From assembly GCF_003970865.1 (NCBI RefSeq), contig NZ_RXLZ01000034.1, positions 1 through 53,404 on the forward strand: DNA of 53,404 nucleotides, written 5' to 3'. Under the pieces are notes generated by a model. It saw only the letters and a program-made list of their open reading frames with translations, was not told where the DNA came from and did no database searches. This document shows positions 1 to 7,555 of this stretch, piece by piece; position 1 is the stretch's first letter, and each line of letters opens with the position of its first letter. Source of the stretch: Stenotrophomonas maltophilia (lineage in GTDB: Bacteria > Pseudomonadota > Gammaproteobacteria > Xanthomonadales > Xanthomonadaceae). The position numbers and the translations under genes were made by a program.

Positions 1-158
1 GATGCATCAGACGAAGATGGTTGCAGGCATCCGTCTTCGTGTGTAGTGTGCACTGAGGTATGACGTCGACACAGGCGATCATGGACTAGTAGACGCGGTC
101 CACCCCCAAAACCAAACGCGTAACGTCGTCGGCAGGGTCAGGTGTGCAAAAGAGACAG
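1..158. other. Sequencing adapter contamination (left contig end)
   Basis: Positions 126-158 match the 33-nt Nextera read-1 adapter (TCGTCGGCAG...AAGAGACAG) at 29 of 33 positions, including the Tn5 mosaic end. Just outside, 118-125 (gcgtaacg) matches the Nextera i5 index GCGTAAGA at 6 of 8 bases. 89-117 resembles the P5 flow-cell sequence only weakly (14 of 29), and 1-88 matches nothing I recognise. The quality of the match falls outwards, as in the tail of a low-quality read. The matching structure at the other end makes chance very unlikely. Real sequence begins at about 159. The adapter sequences are recalled from general knowledge. Confidence 0.9.
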
Positions 159-168
159 GCGTGGATGA

Positions 169-207
169 GGGGTCAGAGCCCTTTCCTGCGGAAAGGGATC
201 CGACCCC
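169..207. repeat. Interspersed palindrome, GGGGTCAGA family (copy 1)
   Basis: The arms GGGGTCAGAGCCCTTT (169-184) and AAAGGGATCCGACCCC (192-207) are inverted repeats with two mismatches around a 7-nt centre. A second copy lies at 36156-36196, so this is an interspersed repeat family in this genome. No coding potential is seen. Confidence 0.7.
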
Positions 208-241
208 GGCCTGACAGCCTCGATCACCTCTCTGGAGAAAA

Positions 242-263
242 GCCCCCTTTTGTTAAAGGGGGC
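242..263. repeat. Small perfect hairpin
   Basis: gcccccttt (242-250) pairs with aaagggggc (255-263) across a 4-nt loop. It has no adjacent U-tract fitting a gene end, so it is more likely part of the palindrome-rich intergenic block than a terminator. Confidence 0.5.
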
Positions 264-298
264 GCGCCGACAGGTGTGGGGAATAGGAAGAATGCGTG

Positions 299-333
299 GG
301 CATCCCAGCCCGCCGACGGCGGGCTGGGATGCC
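299..333. repeat. Perfect 16-bp hairpin
   Basis: ggcatcccagcccgcc (299-314) and its exact complement (318-333) flank a gac loop. It belongs to the run of palindromes between the adapter junction and the HNH gene and resembles the intergenic REP-type repeats of Stenotrophomonas, though no GTAG tetranucleotide is present. Confidence 0.6.
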
Positions 334-343
334 GAATGCGCGG

Positions 344-405
344 ACCTGAATGTTGACGATTTGCGTATCGCCGACAGGCGATACACAAATCGTCAACATT
401 CAGGT
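344..405. repeat. 62-nt near-perfect hairpin upstream of HNH gene
   Basis: A 20-nt arm (344-363, ACCTGAATGTTGACGATTTG) is exactly complementary to 386-405. Inside it gtatcgcc (365-372) pairs with ggcgatac (377-384), leaving one mismatch (364/385) and a 4-nt loop. It ends 16 nt before the HNH start codon, so it would lie in that gene's promoter or 5' leader. It is longer and less GC-rich than the SMAG-type units elsewhere in the window. It could be a repeat-element unit or a regulatory hairpin. Confidence 0.75.
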
Positions 406-421
406 ATAAGCTGTTCTCCCG

Positions 422-1087
422 ATGGAGACAGACACTACACGCTTGGGTCTGATCGAAGCCGGAGCTCCGTTTTCTGCTCCGGGCGCCGAAGCATCGCCCA
501 ACGCCACGACGCTGCATCGCCCCGGTTCGGTCCGGCTGCTCTCGCTTGATGCCCACGGACGCGTACTGGACTGGATCACCTGGCAGGACGCGGCGTGCCT
601 CTACGCCCGCGAAGCGGTGGCCTGGACGCTGGGCGATCCCTGCCTGCACATCCACGGCGGCACCAACCGCTTCAGCGGCCTGCAGAGCGGCATGGACCTG
701 CACCCGATCATCGCCGCGCGCGGCCATGCCCGCTCCCGCGCGATCGACCCCACGCCGAACCTGACCAACCCGGCCCTGTTCGCCCGCGACGCCCACCTGT
801 GCATGTACTGCGGCCAGCAGTTCAACCGGCCTACGCTCACCCGCGACCACGTCATGCCACTGTCCAAGGGCGGCCTGGACTGCTGGGAAAACGTGGTCAC
901 CGCCTGCTTCCACTGCAACTCGCGCAAGAGCGACCGCACCCCGCAGCAGGCAGGAATGCCGCTGCTGGCCGTGCCCTACCGGCCCAGCTGGATCGAGCAT
1001 CTGATCCTGTCCAACCGCAACATCCTGGCCGACCAGATGGCCTTCCTGAAGGCGCAATTGCCCAAGCGTTCAAAACTGAGCACCTGA
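422..1087 (+). CDS. HNH endonuclease family protein
   Basis: 221 aa, probably a small metal-dependent nuclease. The C-terminal half holds a zinc-ribbon HNH fold: C127-x2-C130, D142-H143, N157, and C162-x2-C165 followed by N166, R168 and K169. This is the McrA-like arrangement with two CxxC knuckles and an H-N-H metal site. The N-terminal ~110 residues contain no motif I recognise. There is no clear Shine-Dalgarno before the ATG and the start follows a long hairpin closely, so the true start could be further in. It stands alone, 102 nt before dxs, with no restriction or toxin partner visible. DNA cleavage is inferred from family only; such chromosomal HNH genes are common in Xanthomonadaceae. 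Confidence 0.8.
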   Translation: METDTTRLGLIEAGAPFSAPGAEASPNATTLHRPGSVRLLSLDAHGRVLDWITWQDAACLYAREAVAWTLGDPCLHIHGGTNRFSGLQSGMDLHPIIAARGHARSRAIDPTPNLTNPALFARDAHLCMYCGQQFNRPTLTRDHVMPLSKGGLDCWENVVTACFHCNSRKSDRTPQQAGMPLLAVPYRPSWIEHLILSNRNILADQMAFLKAQLPKRSKLST

Positions 1088-1189
1088 ACGGCCGAAAATG
1101 CAACCCTCACCGTCCTGTCACGGGCGGCGGCGTTTGCTTGCCCCACCCCCGTTTGAGGGCGAAAATGGGCGTTCAGAAAAAGTGCGAAC

Positions 1190-3100
1190 ATGATGATCGA
1201 CTCTGCCCGCTATCCCCGCCTCGCGCGCATCCAGACACCGGATGACCTGCGCACGTTCGACGAATCCGAGTTGACGGCGGTTGCCGACGAACTGCGCGCC
1301 TACCTCATCGAATCGGTGGGCAAGAGCGGTGGCCACTTCGCCGCCGGCCTGGGCGTGATCGAACTCACCGTGGCCCTGCACTACCTGTACCAGACTCCGG
1401 TCGATCAGCTGGTCTGGGACGTCGGTCACCAGACCTACCCGCACAAGATCCTGACCGGGCGCCGCGACGAGATCCACACCGTCAAGCAGAAGGACGGTGT
1501 CGCGCCGTTCCCGAAGCGCGAGGAGAGCGAATACGACACCTTCGGCGTCGGCCACTCCTCCACCTCGATCTCGGCGGCACTCGGCATGGCCATCGCCCGC
1601 CAGTCCGAAGGCGACGACCGCAAGGTCGTGGCGGTGATCGGTGACGGCGCGATGACTGCCGGCATGGCGTTTGAAGCGCTGATGCACGCCGGCGGCATGG
1701 AGCCGGAGCCGAACCTGCTGGTGATCCTCAACGACAACAACATGTCGATTTCCGAGGCGGTCGGCGGCCTGACCAAGATGCTCGGCCGTGCCACCGGCAG
1801 CCGCACGCTCAATGCACTGCGCGAAGGCGGCAAGAAGATCCTCGGCGACAAGAAGAACAACCCGGCGCGCTTCGTGAAGCGCTGGGAAGAACACTGGAAG
1901 GGCATGTTCGTGCCCTCCACCATGTTCGAGGAAATGGGCTTCCACTACACCGGCCCGATCGACGGCCACGACATGCCCGCCCTGCTGTCCACGCTGAAGA
2001 CACTGCGCGCTTCCAAGGGCCCGAAGCTGCTGCACGTGATGACCACCAAGGGCAAGGGCTACGAGCCGGCCGAAGGCGACCAGATCGGTTACCACGCCGT
2101 CGGCCCGTTCGATCCGGACAAGGGCCTGGTGGCCAAGGCCGGTGCCAAGAAGCCGACCTATACCGATGTGTTCAGCGACTGGCTGTGCGATGCCGCCGCC
2201 GCCGAGCCACGCCTGTACGGCATCACCCCGGCGATGCGCGAAGGCTCCGGCCTGGTGCGCTTCAGCAAGGAATACCCGCAGCGCTATTTCGACGTGGCGA
2301 TTGCCGAGCAGCATGCGGTCACCCTCGCCGCCGGCATGGCTACCCAAGGTGGCAAGCCGGTGGTGGCGATCTACTCGACCTTCCTGCAGCGCGCGTACGA
2401 CCAGCTGGTACATGACGTGGCCATCCAGGACCTGGACGTGCTGTTCGCCATTGACCGCGCCGGCGTGGTCGGCCCGGACGGTGCGACCCATGCCGGCAAC
2501 CTCGACCTGAGCTTCCTGCGCTGCGTGCCGAACCTGGTGGTGATGGCACCGTCCAACGAAGCCGAGTGCCGGCAGATGCTCAGCACCGGCCTGCAGCACC
2601 CGGGTCCGGCCGCCGTGCGCTACCCGCGTGGTACCGGCACCGGCGTGGCTGCCGGCACCGACCTATCCACCCTGCCGATCGGCAAGGGCGAGCTGCGCCT
2701 GCAGGGCAGTCGTATCGCCCTGCTCGCCTTCGGCAGCACCGTGGCCGCCGCCGAACAGGTTGGCCGCGAACTGGGCCTGAGCGTGGTCAACATGCGCTTC
2801 ATCAAGCCGCTGGACCGCGAACTGGTGCTGGCTGTCGCCGCCCAGCACGAAGGCCTGGTGACGATCGAAGACAACGTGGTGGCCGGTGGCGCCGGCTCCG
2901 GCGTCGGTGAGCTGCTCAATGCCGAAGGCGTGCTGCGCCCGATCCTGCACCTGGGCCTGCCCGACAGTTACCAGCATCACGCCAGCCGTGAGGACCTTCT
3001 GGCCGAAGCCGGTATCGATGCCGCGGGCATCCGCGCAGCGGTACTCAAGCGCTGGCCGCAGCTGGCCGCCGGCACTCCCCCGCTCAGCGCGGCAGGCTGA
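1190..3100 (+). CDS. dxs: 1-deoxy-D-xylulose-5-phosphate synthase
   Basis: 636 aa, the usual DXS length. It condenses pyruvate with glyceraldehyde 3-phosphate to DXP, the first step of the MEP isoprenoid pathway and a source for thiamine and pyridoxal synthesis, in the cytosol. Visible features are the active-site histidines H50 and H80 ([13 protein letters not shown]), the thiamine-diphosphate/Mg motif GDG 151-153 through NDN 181-183, the transketolase pyrimidine domain with the catalytic glutamate in [11 protein letters not shown], and a C-terminal transketolase domain. The first of two adjacent ATGs is taken; 1193 is equally possible. Transcribed alone, with a cluster of REP palindromes just past the stop. 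tpiA, which makes glyceraldehyde 3-phosphate, lies at the far end of the contig. Confidence 0.98.
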   Translation: MMIDSARYPRLARIQTPDDLRTFDESELTAVADELRAYLIESVGKSGGHFAAGLGVIELTVALHYLYQTPVDQLVWDVGHQTYPHKILTGRRDEIHTVKQKDGVAPFPKREESEYDTFGVGHSSTSISAALGMAIARQSEGDDRKVVAVIGDGAMTAGMAFEALMHAGGMEPEPNLLVILNDNNMSISEAVGGLTKMLGRATGSRTLNALREGGKKILGDKKNNPARFVKRWEEHWKGMFVPSTMFEEMGFHYTGPIDGHDMPALLSTLKTLRASKGPKLLHVMTTKGKGYEPAEGDQIGYHAVGPFDPDKGLVAKAGAKKPTYTDVFSDWLCDAAAAEPRLYGITPAMREGSGLVRFSKEYPQRYFDVAIAEQHAVTLAAGMATQGGKPVVAIYSTFLQRAYDQLVHDVAIQDLDVLFAIDRAGVVGPDGATHAGNLDLSFLRCVPNLVVMAPSNEAECRQMLSTGLQHPGPAAVRYPRGTGTGVAAGTDLSTLPIGKGELRLQGSRIALLAFGSTVAAAEQVGRELGLSVVNMRFIKPLDRELVLAVAAQHEGLVTIEDNVVAGGAGSGVGELLNAEGVLRPILHLGLPDSYQHHASREDLLAEAGIDAAGIRAAVLKRWPQLAAGTPPLSAAG

Positions 3101-3120
3101 GGCCGATCACCACTCCGTGG

Positions 3121-3213
3121 ATCCACGCATGGCGTGGATCTACTGCGGAACAGGGGGCGATCCACGCCATGCGTGGAAGCAGACACAAAGTAGATCCACG
3201 CCATGCGTGGATA
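3121..3213. repeat. SMAG-like REP cluster (three units) after dxs
   Basis: Three short palindromes share the atccacgc/gcgtggat core: 3121-3143 (ending in ctac, i.e. GTAG on the minus strand), 3159-3178, and 3190-3212 (starting with gtag). Terminal GTAG plus a small stem is the hallmark of the SMAG repeats described for S. maltophilia. They occupy the dxs 3' flank and may stabilise or end its transcript. Confidence 0.8.
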
Positions 3214-3252
3214 GCCGGCTCCGGAAACAGGCTCTGACCGGGAGCCCAGCCC

Positions 3253-3456
3253 TCAGCCGTAGCTGACCGCTTCCACGAACGCGCCGCTGGCTTCCACCCG
3301 CACCGCGGCGCGCTGCCCGGTGTCGACGAAGTGGAGGCGTGCAAGGGTTTCAGCGAAATCATAGGCCCGGGCACCATCGCGGAACTCAATCGGTTCCGGC
3401 CGGTCCGGGTGCAGCACGCGCCATTGGCGTTGCTCGCATTGCAGGCGGATCAACAT
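3253..3456 (-). CDS. Conserved small protein, paralog of 4321-4527
   Basis: 67 aa. The ATG at 3456 is preceded by AAGGAG at good spacing, so I prefer it to the upstream in-frame start at 3543. It begins MLIRLQCEQRQWRVLHPD and ends with TGQRAAVRVEASGAFVEAV. It aligns along its whole length with the 68-aa product of 4321-4527 (I.VQC..W.VL.P, then a helix, then TGQR..VRVEA.G..V.A). No signal peptide or membrane segment. The strand-helix-strand outline recalls small DUF2188-type proteins, but that is a guess. It lies downstream of the DUF3011 gene on the same strand. Function unknown. Confidence 0.7.
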   Translation of the reverse strand: MLIRLQCEQRQWRVLHPDRPEPIEFRDGARAYDFAETLARLHFVDTGQRAAVRVEASGAFVEAVSYG

Positions 3457-3623
3457 GCAGCTCACTCCTTGAGGCAGCGTATCGACGGTGGCGGGACGGG
3501 CGTGCCGGTTACGGCAGACTTCATCGCGACGGATCAGGGGCACACAGGGGTGCCCTGATCGCAGAAGATACGACGTTCAAAATGTGAGCTGTATCAGATT
3601 ATTCTGATTTTCGAGTGGCGCGC

Positions 3624-4187
3624 TCAATTCACCTGGAACTGCGCCCGGCAGCCGTCGCTGACCCAGATGCCACGGCGGTCCCAGCCCCAGGTCTGGCCTT
3701 CGATGCAGGCACTGCGCGAATCCTGGCGGACCAGACGCACTCCACGACGGATGCGGGCATCGCAGTACTCCTGGCGGTGGCCGTTGGAATGGCAGGTGAT
3801 CACCTCACCCCCACCCCAGCCATTGCCGCCATTGCCCCAGCCGTTGCCATGGCCACCACCCCAGCCACCGCCACGGCGGTACTCGCCAACGAACTCAGCC
3901 CGGCAGCCCTGGGTCACCCAGACCCCATAGCGGGATTGCCCCCAGGTTTCACCCTCGACACACGGCGAACCCGACAACTGGCGGATCATCCGGGCACGGC
4001 CTTCCAGGCGGCATTCATTGCTGCGGTTCTTGATCGATTCGCAGCGTACGATGCCGCCGCCATCACGACCGCCATAGCGATCATCGTCATAACCGTAGCC
4101 ATAGCTCTGCGCCTGCGCGCCGCCTGCGGCGGCCAGCATCGGCAGCAGCGTGCAGGCCAGGGTGCGCCAGGTGAGTGCCTTGCCCAT
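3624..4187 (-). CDS. Secreted DUF3011-type protein (two cysteine repeats)
   Basis: 187 aa. A Sec signal peptide with probable cleavage after AQA27 predicts export to the periplasm or beyond. The mature part has two similar ~50-residue units, each with four cysteines (C49, C59, C76, C95; C132, C142, C161, C180) and a closing W(V/I)..GCRA.F motif, as in DUF3011. They are joined by a Gly/Trp/Asn-rich linker at ~104-127. The eight cysteines would allow disulfides in the periplasm. GGAG 7 nt before the ATG fixes the start. A paralog with the same cysteine spacing lies at 8909-9424. The biochemical role of DUF3011 is unknown to me. Confidence 0.85.
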   Translation of the reverse strand: MGKALTWRTLACTLLPMLAAAGGAQAQSYGYGYDDDRYGGRDGGGIVRCESIKNRSNECRLEGRARMIRQLSGSPCVEGETWGQSRYGVWVTQGCRAEFVGEYRRGGGWGGGHGNGWGNGGNGWGGGEVITCHSNGHRQEYCDARIRRGVRLVRQDSRSACIEGQTWGWDRRGIWVSDGCRAQFQVN

Positions 4188-4320
4188 CGGAATCTCCGGA
4201 TGAATACGATGGCGCAAGCATCCGGGATTCGTGGCGCGGCGCACAGGGGGGCGCCCCACGGCGGTTTTTTCCCCATTCAAACAACTCAACCGTGGCTGAC
4301 TGCGGCCCCGGCCGATGGCG

Positions 4321-4527
4321 TCAACCTCCGACGTGGAGTGCGTCCACGGAATTGCCGAGCGCCTCGACCCGTACCGTGCTGCGCTGGCCGGTACGGCGAT
4401 GGTGCTCCAGGGCCCGCGCCGTGGCGACATCGAAGGCCTCGGCGCCCCGTGCATAACGGGTGGCGTCATGTGCCTGCGGATCCAGCACGGACCAGTGCCG
4501 GGCGTTGCATTGAACGGTAATGACCAT
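4321..4527 (-). CDS. Conserved small protein, paralog of 3253-3456
   Basis: 68 aa, starting MVITVQCNARHWSVLDPQ. The ATG at 4527 has AGGAG 7 nt upstream, better than the in-frame start at 4590. It pairs along its length with the 67-aa protein encoded 0.9 kb downstream on the same strand, sharing VQC..W.VL.P near the start and TGQR.TVRVEA.G..V.A near the end. The two copies flank the DUF3011 gene. Likely soluble and cytosolic. Function unknown; the shared C-terminal half suggests it is the functional core. Confidence 0.7.
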   Translation of the reverse strand: MVITVQCNARHWSVLDPQAHDATRYARGAEAFDVATARALEHHRRTGQRSTVRVEALGNSVDALHVGG

Positions 4528-4765
4528 TGGAAGACTCCTGCGGAATGAAGGCACGCCGGCAGCGGAAGGCCCTGAGTGCCGGTACACCATCAGGCTAGCG
4601 AGCGCCTCCGGGATGGCCCATCAGATTTGTACGAAAATGCCGCGCCACACTGTCAGACCGCGCCGCCCTCACATCCCTGAGGCCGTTTAGTGAATCCCTT
4701 TCGTGACCCTTGTCACGGAGTTGGCAGAGCTTCACACTACCGTCATCAACAGGGGCCCCTTCCAC

Positions 4766-4870
4766 ATGCGCACCTTCTTCTCGCAGCAGCGTTGGACGCT
4801 GCTGAAGTTCTATTTCGTGGCCAGCTATCTGGTGCTGATCGAGGAACTGATCCGCGCCGCCCTGCACTGA
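4766..4870 (+). CDS. 34-aa putative membrane microprotein
   Basis: Reads MRTFFSQQRWTLLKFYFV followed by a hydrophobic stretch and LIEELIRAALH, then TGA. The centre (LLKFYFVASYLVLIE) could form one short transmembrane or amphipathic helix, with basic residues at the N-terminus, so an inner-membrane N-in orientation is plausible. There is no strong Shine-Dalgarno. It lies 59 nt before the lipoprotein gene on the same strand and may be co-transcribed. Composition looks protein-like rather than random GC-rich, but conservation is untested. No function can be assigned. Confidence 0.5.
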   Translation: MRTFFSQQRWTLLKFYFVASYLVLIEELIRAALH

Positions 4871-4929
4871 GCACTTGCTGCCGTTTTTCCTGCGGCCGAC
4901 ACTGTTGCTTTAGGCACGGAGCTTCGCCG

Positions 4930-5214
4930 ATGAAATCCCTTCTTCTGATTCCCGCGCTGCTGGTCCTGGCCGCCTGTGCCAGCCCGGACAAGGCACCCAC
5001 GCACGCCGAAGCGGCAGCCACGTCGCCGGCCACGCCGGTGGTCGGCGGTGATCGCGATGCGCATGGCTGCATCGGTTCGGCCGGCTATCAGTGGTGCGAA
5101 CACAGCCAGCGTTGCGAGCGCCCGTGGGAACTGGCGCAGGCACAGGGCCTGGCCAATACCGCCGAGGCCATCGATGCCTACTGCGCAAAGCCGGCCAGCC
5201 CGGCGCGCAAGTGA
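4930..5214 (+). CDS. Small cysteine-containing lipoprotein
   Basis: 94 aa. MKSLLLIPALLVLAAC is a clear lipobox signal peptide with the lipidated cysteine at 16. Residues ~17-38 are an Ala/Pro/Thr-rich linker. The C-terminal domain contains GCIGSAGYQWCEHSQRCERPWE, a Gly-Cys-rich motif seen in small bacterial envelope lipoproteins, plus a further cysteine near the end, so disulfides are likely. Residue 17 is Ala, not Asp, so outer-membrane sorting is expected. A longer in-frame start at 4690 would bury the signal peptide and is rejected. It ends 12 nt before the DUF1653 gene, suggesting co-transcription. Function unknown. Confidence 0.8.
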   Translation: MKSLLLIPALLVLAACASPDKAPTHAEAAATSPATPVVGGDRDAHGCIGSAGYQWCEHSQRCERPWELAQAQGLANTAEAIDAYCAKPASPARK

Positions 5215-5226
5215 GTCGCGCCCACC

Positions 5227-5460
5227 ATGGCTGAGCTGAGTCCGCTACCCACCCTGGCTCCGGGCCGCTACCGCCACTTCAAGGGCGGCGAGTACGAAGT
5301 GCTCGACATCGTCCGCAGCAGCGAGACCCTGCAGCCGATGGTGCTGTACCGCGCGCTGTATGGCGAAGGTGGCCTGTGGGTACGCCCGTACGCCATGTTC
5401 GTCGAGCAGGTGCCCGGCGAGCACGGACCGCAACCGCGTTTCGCCCGCATCGACGCATGA
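5227..5460 (+). CDS. DUF1653 domain protein
   Basis: 77 aa. The pattern PGRYRHFKGGEYEVLDI, then ...LYRALYGEGGLWVRPYAMFVE is typical of DUF1653, a compact beta-rich domain in short cytosolic proteins. It follows the lipoprotein gene by 12 nt and precedes the TetR gene by 88 nt on the same strand. There is no strong ribosome binding site; translation may be coupled to the gene before it. Biochemical role not established. Confidence 0.85.
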   Translation: MAELSPLPTLAPGRYRHFKGGEYEVLDIVRSSETLQPMVLYRALYGEGGLWVRPYAMFVEQVPGEHGPQPRFARIDA

Positions 5461-5470
5461 CGGTTCCGCT

Positions 5471-5486
5471 GCCGGCCCTGGCCGGC
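5471..5486. repeat. Hairpin after DUF1653 gene
   Basis: gccggcc and ggccggc (7-bp stem, 2-nt loop) directly follow the DUF1653 stop. There is no U-tract, so it is a REP-like or Rho-assisted end rather than an intrinsic terminator. Confidence 0.5.
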
Positions 5487-5514
5487 AGCGCGCGGTAACG
5501 CGGCGGGCCTGCGT

Positions 5515-5537
5515 TACAATCGTACCGTCCAGTCGGT
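5515..5537 (+). promoter_or_regulatory. Putative -10 box and TetR operator
   Basis: TACAAT (5515-5520) fits a -10 box. Directly downstream, 5524-5537 is the palindrome ACCGtCcaGtCGGT (10 of 14 positions symmetric), placed over the expected transcription start of the TetR gene. That position suits autorepression by the encoded TetR protein. No convincing -35 box is visible. The role is inferred from symmetry and position only. Confidence 0.45.
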
Positions 5538-5548
5538 TTCTTCCCGCC

Positions 5549-6121
5549 ATGTCCGCATCCCCCTCCCGTTCGCGCCGCAAGGCGCCCGACAGCGTGCGCC
5601 AGTCACTGCTGCAGGCCACCATTGAAGTGATCGGTCGTAATGGCCTGGCCGCGCTGACCGTGCAGGACGTCGCGCAGGCCGCCGGTGTCAGCAAGGGTGC
5701 GCTGTTCCATCATTTCAGCAGCAAGCAGGTACTGGTGGATGAAGCCATCGGCGCACTCATCGGCGAGTTCGAAACGCGGGTACGTGCCCTGCTGCAGGAA
5801 AACCCCGAAGGCCATGGCCGTTTCAGCCGCGCCTATGTGCAGGCCAATTTCGAGCATCTGCTGCAGCAGGAACAGGACAACGACATCGGCCTGACCCTGG
5901 GCAACCTGATGGAACCGGCCCTGCTCGCGCATTGGCGTACCTGGAAGCGCGCGATGCTGGCCGAATTCGCCGGCGAAGCCAACGATCCCCGACTGTATGC
6001 GGCGCGCTGCGCTGCCGATGGCTACTGGGCCACGGCCTATGGACGTCCGCTGGACGAGGAAGAACGTGCCAACGCATTGGCCATGGCCGAACAGGCCCTG
6101 AAACTGTGCGACCCGCAGTGA
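5549..6121 (+). CDS. TetR family transcriptional repressor
   Basis: 190 aa. The N-terminal TetR_N helix-turn-helix is at residues ~16-62, with LTVQDVAQAAGVSKGALFHHFSSKQ as the recognition region; the rest is a helical ligand-binding domain of unknown specificity with a TetR_C_6-like look (YAARCAADGYWATAYG). The start at MSASPSRSRRK removes an implausible upstream extension that would cross the putative operator. It lies 13 nt before an EmrE-type efflux gene on the same strand, so it probably represses its own operon and responds to a cationic drug or similar ligand. Confidence 0.9.
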   Translation: MSASPSRSRRKAPDSVRQSLLQATIEVIGRNGLAALTVQDVAQAAGVSKGALFHHFSSKQVLVDEAIGALIGEFETRVRALLQENPEGHGRFSRAYVQANFEHLLQQEQDNDIGLTLGNLMEPALLAHWRTWKRAMLAEFAGEANDPRLYAARCAADGYWATAYGRPLDEEERANALAMAEQALKLCDPQ

Positions 6122-6134
6122 GCTGGAGCGCTCG

Positions 6135-6467
6135 ATGAATCCCTACCTCTACCTTGCCGCTGCCATCGTGCTGGAAGTGATTGCCACATCACTGCTGAAG
6201 GCGTCCGACGGCATGAGCCGGCTGGCGCCGACACTGGGCGCACTGGTTGGCTACGGGCTGTGCTTCTACCTGCTGTCGATGACCATGAAGTCGATCCCGA
6301 CCGGCATCGCCTACGCAATCTGGTCCGGCGTCGGCATCGTGCTGATCTCGCTGATCGGGCTGGTGGTGTTCAAGCAGCGCCTGGATGCACCGGCGTTGAT
6401 CGGCATCGGCCTGATCTGCGCCGGCGTACTGGTGATCAACCTGTTCTCGCGCAGCAGCGCGCACTGA
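6135..6467 (+). CDS. Small multidrug resistance (SMR) efflux protein, EmrE-like
   Basis: 110 aa, four transmembrane helices. It resembles E. coli EmrE closely: the essential E14 in AAAIVLEVIATSLLKAS, aromatic Y40, Y60 and W63 in IPTGIAYAIWSGVG, and a shared C-terminal ICAGVLVINLFSRS. Such proteins work as antiparallel dimers in the inner membrane, exchanging protons for quaternary ammonium or other cationic compounds. The E14/W63/GIAYAIW pattern favours the EmrE/Qac group over guanidinium exporters. It is the second gene of a TetR-controlled pair. Substrate range cannot be read from sequence. Confidence 0.93.
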   Translation: MNPYLYLAAAIVLEVIATSLLKASDGMSRLAPTLGALVGYGLCFYLLSMTMKSIPTGIAYAIWSGVGIVLISLIGLVVFKQRLDAPALIGIGLICAGVLVINLFSRSSAH

Positions 6468-6489
6468 GCACGCTGCTGCGCGATCAACG

Positions 6490-6663
6490 CTAGCTGACCT
6501 TCTTCGCTACGGTCATGCCGAGCAGGAACAGCACCACCGCGATGATGATGCCGGCCCAGAACAGGAACTTGGCGATGCCGACCGCGGCACCGGCAATACC
6601 GCCGAAGCCGAGCACGCCTGCGATCACACCGATGACGGCGAAGATGATGGCCCACTTGATCAT
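6490..6663 (-). CDS. DUF1328 (YtjA-type) small membrane protein
   Basis: 57 aa: begins [20 protein letters not shown], has a Gly-rich turn ([12 protein letters not shown]), a second hydrophobic helix ([17 protein letters not shown]), and ends MTVAKKVS. This is the DUF1328 pattern of two transmembrane helices, found in many Proteobacteria and often stress-induced there. It converges on the SMR gene, with stops 22 nt apart. It is separated from the LysE gene upstream by 94 nt. Physiological function unknown. Confidence 0.88.
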   Translation of the reverse strand: MIKWAIIFAVIGVIAGVLGFGGIAGAAVGIAKFLFWAGIIIAVVLFLLGMTVAKKVS

Positions 6664-6757
6664 GTCAAACCTTTCCCCGCGGGGACTGCGTACTGGATGA
6701 TCAGGCTAGGCCGTGGCCGATGCGGCAATCGTGAACAGGCCGCGTGCGCGGCGTGAA

Positions 6758-7399
6758 TCAGCGCGGACGGAAGCGCAGCAGCGCGACGGCAAACGCCAGG
6801 AACACGCTGCCCACCAACCGCTCGAACCAACGTCGCGCAAACGGCTTGGCCAACCAGCGGCGCAGGCCATGGCCACCGGCCGCATACATCACATACCAGA
6901 ACAGTTCGCACGCGGCGAAGGTCGCCACCAGCACGCTGTACTGCAGCGCCTGGCCGCGTGACGGGTCGACGAACTGCGGCAGGAACGCCGCCGCGAACAG
7001 CAGCAGCTTGGGATTGCTCAGGCCCACCAGAAGACCGCCACGGAATACCTTCCACGCGCCCAGCGACGCCGCAGCCGGCAGCGCGGCATCGACTGTCACC
7101 GGTGGTGCCGGCCGGCAACTGTCACGCCATGCCTTCAGGCCCAACCAGGCCAGATAGGCCACGCCCAGATAACGCAGCACCTCGAACAGCATCGGCGAGG
7201 AATGCAGCAGCGCACTCAGGCCGGCTGCGGAGGCCGCCAGCACCAGCAGCATCGCCAGCAGGCAGCCGGCCATCGCCGGCACACTGCCGCGGAAACCGAG
7301 CCCGACGCTGCGGCCGAGGATATGCAGCATGTTCGGCCCCGGCGTGCCACACAGAACGAACACCGTGGCGAGGAACCACCACCAGGTATGCAGGGCCAT
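6758..7399 (-). CDS. LysE/RhtB family amino-acid exporter
   Basis: 213 aa from MALHTWWWFLATVF, about six transmembrane helices. The family signature TPGPNMLHILGRSVGLGFRGS lies near the N-terminus, and GLLVGLSNPKLLLFAAAFLPQFVDP is the typical mid-protein motif. RhtB proteins export amino acids such as homoserine, threonine or lysine, or related metabolites; the substrate cannot be told here. A TTG at 7426 and an ATG at 7408 extend the frame, but MALHTW gives the usual distance to PGPN. It is divergent from the racemase gene, which also acts on amino acids, over a 156-nt gap; a shared role is only suggested. Confidence 0.9.
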   Translation of the reverse strand: MALHTWWWFLATVFVLCGTPGPNMLHILGRSVGLGFRGSVPAMAGCLLAMLLVLAASAAGLSALLHSSPMLFEVLRYLGVAYLAWLGLKAWRDSCRPAPPVTVDAALPAAASLGAWKVFRGGLLVGLSNPKLLLFAAAFLPQFVDPSRGQALQYSVLVATFAACELFWYVMYAAGGHGLRRWLAKPFARRWFERLVGSVFLAFAVALLRFRPR

Positions 7400-7555
7400 A
7401 GCGCACATCCACTTCAGAAGACTCAACCAGCATAGAGCGCGCCTGCAACGCGCGGCACATACAGCACAGCGTGGATGTGGTGGTTACAGATCGCCGCCAT
7501 CGGCAACCGGGCACCATCTGTGCTGCAATGACGGCTCCCCGGCATGGAGCTGCGC

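Noticed and set aside
422..1087. HNH gene as part of a restriction or toxin system
   Set aside because: No methylase, immunity or partner gene next to it; neighbours are palindromes and dxs.
4690..5214. 174-aa form of the lipoprotein
   Set aside because: It would place a perfect lipobox signal peptide in the middle of the protein; start at 4930 is right.
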